A model generated the notes under the pieces. It worked only from the letters and a program-made list of their open reading frames with translations. It was not told where the DNA came from and searched no databases. Both the position numbers and the translations under genes were made by a program. 64,000 bases of DNA from Paramacrobiotus metropolitanus. Lineage: Eukaryota; Tardigrada; Eutardigrada; Parachela; Macrobiotidae. The stretch is from positions 558,001 to 622,000 of the forward strand of contig NW_026570299.1 in NCBI RefSeq assembly GCF_019649055.1, read 5' to 3'. Positions 57,555 to 64,000 of the stretch are shown in pieces. The stretch's first letter is position 1; each line of letters opens with the position of its first letter.

Positions 57555-59936
57555 ATGAGTTCGACAGTATTCAGGATACACCCTATACCAACAATTCTAG
57601 CGTTGATGTGCATCTGGCCGATATTTCCCGCCAAGCACATTAACCCAGGCTGCGCTTACCGCGAAATGAACGTTTTTAAGTGCGACGCCGATGCTTTCCA
57701 TATGATTGAAGCGCGTAACATTTCGCGCATTCCCGCAACAGTGGAGCGAATCCATTTTGCTTGCTCCGTTGCCAGTTCTCGCTCGTACTGCTACGGAATG
57801 TCACAAAATCCTACTGCTCTTCCACGCCGGCACTGGCTGTATAGCGTTGTCATGGAAGGATTCAAGGCCACTGATGGCGGCCGGATCCCGATAAATAGTT
57901 TTTTAAGTACCAATGCGCACCATATTGGCTTTGTGGCGATTTCCCACAGTCAGATCGGCTACCTAGATCGTGATTTGTTCGCTGGGTTTGCGTCTCTTCA
58001 TACTTTAGTTCTGAACTATAACGACATTCATAGTATCGACATAAACGCTTTCCAGAGTTTGACAGGCAACTCCGCCCGCAAGCCGGTGTTGGAGCATTTA
58101 AATCTGTTACACAACCGTCTCGAGGAACTCGACTGGAGCACCCTATATCCGTTGAGGGAGTCTGTGGTACGCCTATATTTTTTGGCGAATTTAAACTCAA
58201 ACACATTTCGTTTTTGTAAAACATTAGGAAATTCTGTATCTTGCGGACCAGAAACCGGGACTGCGCTCCATTTACCGTAGCGGTTCCGCATTCGCAACTG
58301 TTATTCGAGATCTCAGTTTAAACAATAACCGACTACCATCTATTCCTGACTTTATACTGAACAGCATTGGTCTGCGGAACTCCAATTATCGCTCATTCAA
58401 TTTCCGTAAAAACGTCTTCTGTACTAACACATCCAAACTTAGCTACGATTGCGGTTGCTGTGATGTGCAGAATTTGGTGCAGTGGGCGAAAATCCATGCA
58501 TCGTCGAGCGACATTTCGCCGGCATTAATCCGGTTGGATACAATGTGTGGATCAACACTGAGGCGGTTCACCAATGATGCAAGCGAAATTGCATCGCGTT
58601 ACGCATATCCCATTGCGATGATCGAAAACACCTTTGAACACTGTAAGATATTTGTTGAACGGTTTGAACAGTTTACAATGGAATATGGCATACACATGTT
58701 GTTTACAACCGTCGTAATTTGCCTGAATTGCGACGGTTATAACATTCGGAACAAATGCGGGTGTGCTCGTAAAAAAATATCATTGAAAACCTTTTCATGC
58801 ACAGTCATGAGTTGCTGCTGTTAGTACAGCCTGTAAAACCTGGTTTCTGCCACTTCATGCATTCTTCCAGTGTCGACAAAGCAGCTGTTTGTGCTTTCCA
58901 GTGCTCTATAAGAAAAGCAATTTCTACAAATACTTCTATGGACGTTTACCGAATTTCTTTTAACCTGTTTATTTTAGGTCCTTCCACAGTCTCAGCGCAA
59001 CCAAGTCATGAGCCAACTACGGTTGCAGTGCAGACAACTACGACTTCAGCGCAGCCAATCACAACGGCTTCTGTACTCGTAGCCACAACTCCAAAGAAAA
59101 TCCACGCTGCCGCGTCTTCCGAGGTGTTATGTCCTGACTACAAACCAATCCAGATAAACTGTTCGGCAGGGCAGCTATTTATTTCTCAACCAGATCTCAC
59201 TCAGGCTCAGGGCACTGAAACCGTTTTTCTTAGCGATGGAACTTTCGGTTGTGTTAGCAAACTTTATGACTTGCACAGCATGATTTTGGAGCTGCTCGAA
59301 ATATCTCCGGAGACAGATGCGCAGACGAGTGGACAAGGTGTAATACTTGCGGGATGTCGGAACCGCCTGACTAGCATCAACATACGTGATCCTGAAAGAT
59401 CTGGTGCCAATATGCTAATCTACTACACTGATTTGCATCCGGAATGCTTCGGAAAATTTACACAGTTTCTTCGCTGTGTAAGTGACAATTTCCTGAGTGA
59501 GGGGGAAGGAAATGTACAAGCGCCTCGATTAGAATTCGGTTTCTCCTTGTTGACCTTCAAGTCTTGTACTTCAAGGAAGATTCCCAGTGATGATCTAACG
59601 GCAAACTGCACAGACGGCAACTTCGCATTCTCCAAAACCAATGACTCCGCTTTGGCAAGCTTTGGTGTTCGTATTCGCAGTGACGAACACCTTGATTGCA
59701 GGACAAAACTGGCCTTGATACATGAATTTATTTTAAACGAACCAGTCGCTACTGTTGAAGTGCCCGATATGCCGTCACCCTCGTCAGTCGTTGCCGTCTG
59801 TCAGAAAAGTCAAGTGTTTGTATCCGACGGTCAACCAAGGCGATCGCGAAAATTAAATTTGGAGTACTATGCAGCACCCAGCAAGTTTTGCCGGCAACTT
59901 TTCTCGCGGTTTCTGTCACATCTTTTTATGGTCTGA
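57555..59936 (+). CDS. Secreted LRR protein with Thr-rich linker and Cys-rich C-terminus (frame break)
   Basis: The ATG at 57555 opens a signal peptide (TILALMCIWPIF) and a Cys-bearing N-cap. Leucine-rich repeats follow (HIGFVAISHSQIGYL, LHTLVLNYNDIHSI, LEHLNLLHNRLEEL). Near 58190-58240 the frame changes; repeats resume in another frame (DLSLNNNRLPSIP) and end in an LRR C-cap (CGCCDVQNLVQW, MCGSTLRR). A strong donor (GTAAGA, 58643) and the acceptor before 58978 join in phase to the last exon: a Thr/Ser/Pro mucin-like linker (TTTTSAQPITTAS), then a Cys-rich region of about 280 residues I do not recognise, up to 59936. No membrane span or GPI signal is evident. The break could be a real lesion, a small unrecognised intron or a sequence error. 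Confidence 0.6.
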
Positions 59937-60622
59937 ATTTTATATAGCCTTTATGTCAGTTGGGTTGTACTCGTAATAAAAGTGATGTCCGTTCTTGGGG
60001 CTATGCGAGAGACCAGAAACATTAAAGTTAAACCGGTTCTGAAATCAGTTGGTTGGTTATAGTTTTGCTGTGCTGGACGCGATTCATCTATTGTGTTGCA
60101 GGGCTTCGTACCAAATCTGTGTTGTACGTAGATGTTCAGTTTGCAGTATACATTGCCACACAAATCACAAGTTTACAGTGAATACACCGTACTCGACATG
60201 TTTACGCCGTACTCGGCAGTTTTGAGGTAAAGAACCAGAACATCTGTTTTTGCTTCATTCTGCTTTTGCTAATTTTCTTGTGTAGCACATAATCCATGCA
60301 ACCTGCTGCGTTTTGCATACAACCTTACTCATGTAACACTGGTTCTGAACCTAACCGAACACTCAGGCCATGGTTGTCAGTGACTGTTACACGTGCTGAA
60401 TTCGCTGCAGAGAGCATAACAAATTTTTGGCTTGAGACGTCTAGAAGTTTTACTAACCTGTGATTTTCGAATCATGTTATGTATATTGACGTCTTTACAA
60501 CATGTTCTTAAAGATCTAACAAATTTACCAAAGATAACGTACGAAACAGGCTTCAGCATTGCAAAAGAAAGAGATGTTGTACTTTTGCAGACATTTTCTT
60601 CACACATTTAAACCGTATTTGA
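59937..60622. other. Intergenic, no gene supported
   Basis: AT-rich 3' flanks of the convergent LRR and glycosyltransferase genes. AATAAA near 59975 may serve the LRR gene. Confidence 0.5.
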
Positions 60623-61663
60623 TTAACCAGTTAATCGACGCCCAGCCGCATCGTTTACAATGGACGAAAACAGCTGCAACAAGCTCGTATTGGCATTGTT
60701 AAGAGCGCTGGCCGTTACGGAGCAGTCGGTAAAGAACGCATGATAAGCCGGCTTGATGCGCCAATTGACTCGGCCGACGGCTTTTGACATGTCCTCCCTC
60801 CCGTACCAATTGGGATTCGTTGATATCATATCGTCCATGTAAACCGTGGCATTGTGCTTCGTCTTGTAGAGCTGCATGGGCACAAAGCCGGAATTATGTA
60901 CCCACGCGTATGATCGATAATCTTTGATGTACTCCATCAAGAAATCGCGTACATAAGCAGCGCCCTTCCGACACGCCAGAAATCCGATATTCATAAAATC
61001 CAGGTTCTCCTGGCTAGCAATGCATTCATATGTCTGCAGATGGCTTAACAAGTTGGTGATGTTAGGCATCATGTATACATCAAAATCCAGCGCGATACCG
61101 CCGTGTTTGACGAGAGCGTACAGCTTCCCGATATCCGCCTCGTGGCGGATGGCCCGCTCTTCCCGACTGAGGCCGAACCGGCCGATGACATAGCGCCGCC
61201 GGGCGGCCACCACCTGTACCGTACTCCAGTTAGAGATGAGGGTGTTGCACGGGTCGAACGGCCAGAAATCGGGGTAGTTGGTGTGGAGGTAGATATGTTG
61301 CGGTTGGATGTACATCATCACCGACAGTAAACTGAGACAGTGGATCCAGCATAAGCTGTCGTTGACGCCAGGCGGGTTGGCGTAGAAGCGCACGAAATGG
61401 ACGGGGTAGTCGTTGGGTGTGGCGTCGACGATCGTGTCGTCGGTGATGTCCGGGATAAAGGGTCCGTCGTCGGAAAGCGGCCGGGCGTCAGCATCAGGTA
61501 GGAAGTCGAAGTCGCTGACGTGCCAGGTGGGGTAAAACTCGGGCGCACCGCTGTTGAGGGATGCGATGAACAGTGCCGCAACGATGCCGCAGCCGATGGC
61601 GATGTACAAGGTCTTTGCCGATGCGTTACAAGGGAGATTCATAGCATACAATTTCTCCAGCAT
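60623..61663 (-). CDS. GT32-like type II membrane glycosyltransferase
   Basis: 346 residues from the ATG at 61663 in a single exon. A short cytoplasmic start and one membrane anchor (TLYIAIGCGIVAALFIASL) give the type II topology of Golgi enzymes. The catalytic part has HEADIGKLYALVKHGGIALDFD: the R/HxxD and GG.A.DFD pattern of the DXD sugar-binding family (Gly_transf_sug, as in A4GALT/A4GNT and GT32). DFD should bind the metal and nucleotide sugar. Later motifs NIGFLACRKGA and HNSGFVP are shared with the partial paralogue at the window end. N-glycosylation sites are present. The acceptor and sugar cannot be told. AGCTTA-rich flanks show no intron. Confidence 0.8.
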   Translation of the reverse strand: MLEKLYAMNLPCNASAKTLYIAIGCGIVAALFIASLNSGAPEFYPTWHVSDFDFLPDADARPLSDDGPFIPDITDDTIVDATPNDYPVHFVRFYANPPGVNDSLCWIHCLSLLSVMMYIQPQHIYLHTNYPDFWPFDPCNTLISNWSTVQVVAARRRYVIGRFGLSREERAIRHEADIGKLYALVKHGGIALDFDVYMMPNITNLLSHLQTYECIASQENLDFMNIGFLACRKGAAYVRDFLMEYIKDYRSYAWVHNSGFVPMQLYKTKHNATVYMDDMISTNPNWYGREDMSKAVGRVNWRIKPAYHAFFTDCSVTASALNNANTSLLQLFSSIVNDAAGRRLTG

Positions 61664-61672
61664 CGCTGGCAC

Positions 61673-63538
61673 AATAAACTTATTTTTAGTCAGTTGGGAT
61701 TGTTTTTAATGCGCTCAATCAAAAAACAACTGCTTATGGAAACTTTTAAGATGGAAAGATTCGATAAGGTATGTAATCAGTTCGGGATTTGGCAAATCCC
61801 CGGCAGAAGCGGGAATAACGGCGCATAGTAGACGTTATTATTGTAGATACGTGGAGCTATTACTCTTTGTGTCATACGCTACCGCACGTGTTAGCAACAG
61901 TTCTCTAAGTCAAAAATGAAGAATAGCAATTTTGATTTCGTCAGCTGGTGCTGACTGCATAATGTATTTGTCATTATACCAGAAGTCTGCTGCAAGGAAT
62001 TTTCTTAACTGCAGCTAAATTATATTTGGTTCCCCTAAATAGCTATTTGTACAGATATGAACGCTGCGATAGTACCTGAAGAAGAAATAATAATATACAA
62101 ACGTTAAAATAAAAACCAAATGTATATTCTTTCGCGTGCTAAATGGTATTATGGTCGGTACATAATTTAAAGATCGCTGGCGTCAGCTACGTCGTGCCAC
62201 CGTTACCCGTTTCAATAACGGTTTCGAGTTGATGTACAAATTTGAAGCACGCCGGTAGTGATTTATACAAATTTGTGCAATCTTGACGAATATGCAGCAG
62301 CTGAGTCTGTTTAACCGCTTGGCACTCTCAGACACATTATCGATATTATTAATGATATTATTGTGTACTGTACTACAGAATATTATAACCATGTATTAAA
62401 TTGCATATTATGTCATAAAATTTCTGAAGTTTACTTAATTAAAGCTAGTTTAGTTTTTCTGATTAATTTCATGGTTTCTTATTTACTTCGCATTAAATAC
62501 AAGATTCTTGATTTTGCGCAAAAGATTTTTTTTCGCGGAGACTGTTCAGAAAACAAACGTGCTGCTGGGTAGACTTACAGAGTAGGTGATAGAAAATATA
62601 GCCATTTTAGGTTTTTTGATAAATTATGCATTAATAGAGTTCAAGTATCGCCCTTTTTTATGCGGTAATTATATGTTTAGGAAACAAATTTTTGGATAGT
62701 CGCTTTTGTTTCCGACAGAACCTTCGCGTTTAATTATGGATAAACTGTCTGAAAAACAAGAAACAGAAAACAAGGAAGCATCTTCCAGCTACAGTTATGG
62801 AGATAAGACACAGAAAGAGTCAAAAATTTAATGACGACAAATCGAGGGATAAAACTAGCAAACCGAAAAAAGCAGAATCGCATCGTAAACCACTGCGGTC
62901 CTCAGGAAAGGTTGTGCTTTTGCTAAAATTGTTCCTTATAGTAGATGCCTAGATGCCTTATAACACCGGTGCGTAGTTGTCACAGTTGTGAATTATACAT
63001 ACATTTGGTGTGTCATTAAGTGCGTTTCAAGAGGGCTGTTGAGTGCGTCCAGTGCAATATAAAATTTAATGATTATGAGTATTGTACCATACTCGCGCTT
63101 TTGCAGAAGGGGTGCATATGGCGGGAAATGCGCAAATTGCATTTAAAAATTTCCAAATGTGGGCGTGCCATTGGTCGATCGGGTAAACATGAATTTTAAA
63201 CACAAAAAAATACGAACTGACCGACGGCTATGTTAATCTAAATAAAATAAGCACCAAAACAGTACAAAGTAACAAAGCGTGCTTTAAAACACAGCAACAG
63301 ACAATGTTATTGACATTAATCTGCAAACTATAATCAACAGCTAAAACGAGGGTGGTTTCTACAGAAAGGCGAATTCAACCCCAAAAGCAGAGTCAGTGGT
63401 TTTTTTATCGCAGAAAAAACCCCATGTAACATGATGACACATTCTGTGGCACCCAGGCCAAAAGGTCATGAGGTCTGACACCTGGCGCTTGTTTCGCAAG
63501 TTAGCGCAGCGATTCCAGTTCATGGTAGCCGACCTTTT
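61673..63538. other. Intergenic, AT-rich, no gene supported
   Basis: About 1.9 kb between two glycosyltransferase paralogues on the same strand. Short frames only. One AAAGGTCA occurs near 63460 (GCCAAAAGGTCATGAGG), resembling the octamer context of the nested element's LTR; no LTR is evident. Confidence 0.5.
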
Positions 63539-64000
63539 CTAGCTTTCCGAACTTTTGACTGCTGTCGGCGTTGCTGACGGGGCGGTGGCGGTTGTCGTTG
63601 ACAGAAAATACTTCCTGTTTTGCTCTTCCTTTAAAATAAAATGAACCATTTCCCAGTACGAGGAATTGACGGCCAGACTGCGGCTGTTCTCCTCATTCTT
63701 CTCACACCAGTCGTTGAAGGAATGCCATGCCGGTATGTCCTTGTAATGAACGGGTCCGTTGTATTCCATTAAATGGTTACTCATCACGTAGTCCACGTAA
63801 AAGTTCTTCTGGTATTCCGTGTTGTTTTTGTAAATTACAAACGGGATGTAGCCGCTGTTGTACAGCCATGATGAAGGCGTGTAGCTAGTGGAGTATACTT
63901 GGAGGATATCTTTGATATAGGATTGTCCAGGATGGCACGCGATGAAGCCGGCATTCATCTTGTCTTCTTCTCTAGTCAATAAACATTGGTATTTGCCTTC
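63539..64000 (-). CDS. GT32-like glycosyltransferase, partial (5' end beyond window)
   Basis: Reading is open from the stop at 63539 to the window edge. MNAGFIACHPGQSYIKDI and LYNSGYIPFVIYK align with NIGFLACRKGAAYVRDF and VHNSGFVPMQLYK of the complete neighbour, as do the Asp of VDYVMSN and the AWHSF...CEKN end. The DXD part would lie outside the window. The C-terminus is Thr/Ala/Ser-rich. The two genes are a tandem pair on the minus strand. Confidence 0.75.
   Translation of the reverse strand, partial: EGKYQCLLTREEDKMNAGFIACHPGQSYIKDILQVYSTSYTPSSWLYNSGYIPFVIYKNNTEYQKNFYVDYVMSNHLMEYNGPVHYKDIPAWHSFNDWCEKNEENSRSLAVNSSYWEMVHFILKEEQNRKYFLSTTTATAPSATPTAVKSSES

Noticed and set aside
61103-61828. 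Plus-strand frames over the glycosyltransferase gene
   Set aside because: Shadows of the minus-strand gene, whose catalytic motifs are clear.

Overview
Eukaryotic DNA from an animal. Genes are split by short GT-AG introns, promoters carry GATA-type sites, and the protein families are metazoan: secreted or membrane proteins with signal peptides, rhodopsin-like receptors, an LRR protein and GT32-like glycosyltransferases. An ecdysozoan invertebrate fits best. A tardigrade is my guess and is not proven by anything I can see.

Layout. (1) 0.2-20.7 kb: a tandem array of one gene family, six copies A-F on the + strand. Each full copy has five exons encoding a signal peptide, a CUB-like extracellular region, a small Cys-rich module, one membrane span and a Pro/Tyr-rich tail. 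A lacks its 5' exons in this window, and B is a pseudogene with a large GC-rich minisatellite in its intron. C and D share GATA-site doublets at the same promoter distance and again in intron 2. (2) 22.1-25.7 kb: two convergent paralogous class A GPCR genes; a pogo-like MITE sits in the intron of the first. (3) 25.8-54.8 kb: a giant Ty3/Gypsy-type LTR retrotransposon on the - strand, 29,018 bp from LTR to LTR. It contains a nested 4,356-bp Gypsy element on the + strand, so the giant element itself is about 24.66 kb. LTRs, target duplications and primer-binding site are clear. After gag and pol it carries about 7.9 kb of further coding sequence of unknown function. (4) 54.85-57.5 kb: repeats and a retroelement fragment. 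(5) 57.5-64 kb: an LRR protein gene with a frame break, a GT32-like glycosyltransferase gene, and a second glycosyltransferase cut by the window edge.

Main discovery candidate. The giant element is saturated with the octamer AAAGGTCA / TGACCTTT: about 90 exact copies by eye in 24.66 kb, where chance predicts fewer than one. The copies lie in all three reading frames of the coding regions, where they create recurrent KG(H/Q), KV(T) and ERS peptides, and in dense arrays in both untranslated ends, where their orientation is reversed. AAAGGTCA is the known monomeric nuclear-receptor site (NBRE). The signal therefore lies at DNA or RNA level, not protein level. The nested element carries four copies too.

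Most inner reading frames of the giant element lack an ATG and abut at homopolymer runs or at single in-frame stops. This suggests four ancestral genes (gag, pol, X, Y) rather than a dozen, with splice-acceptor-like sites just before X and Y.
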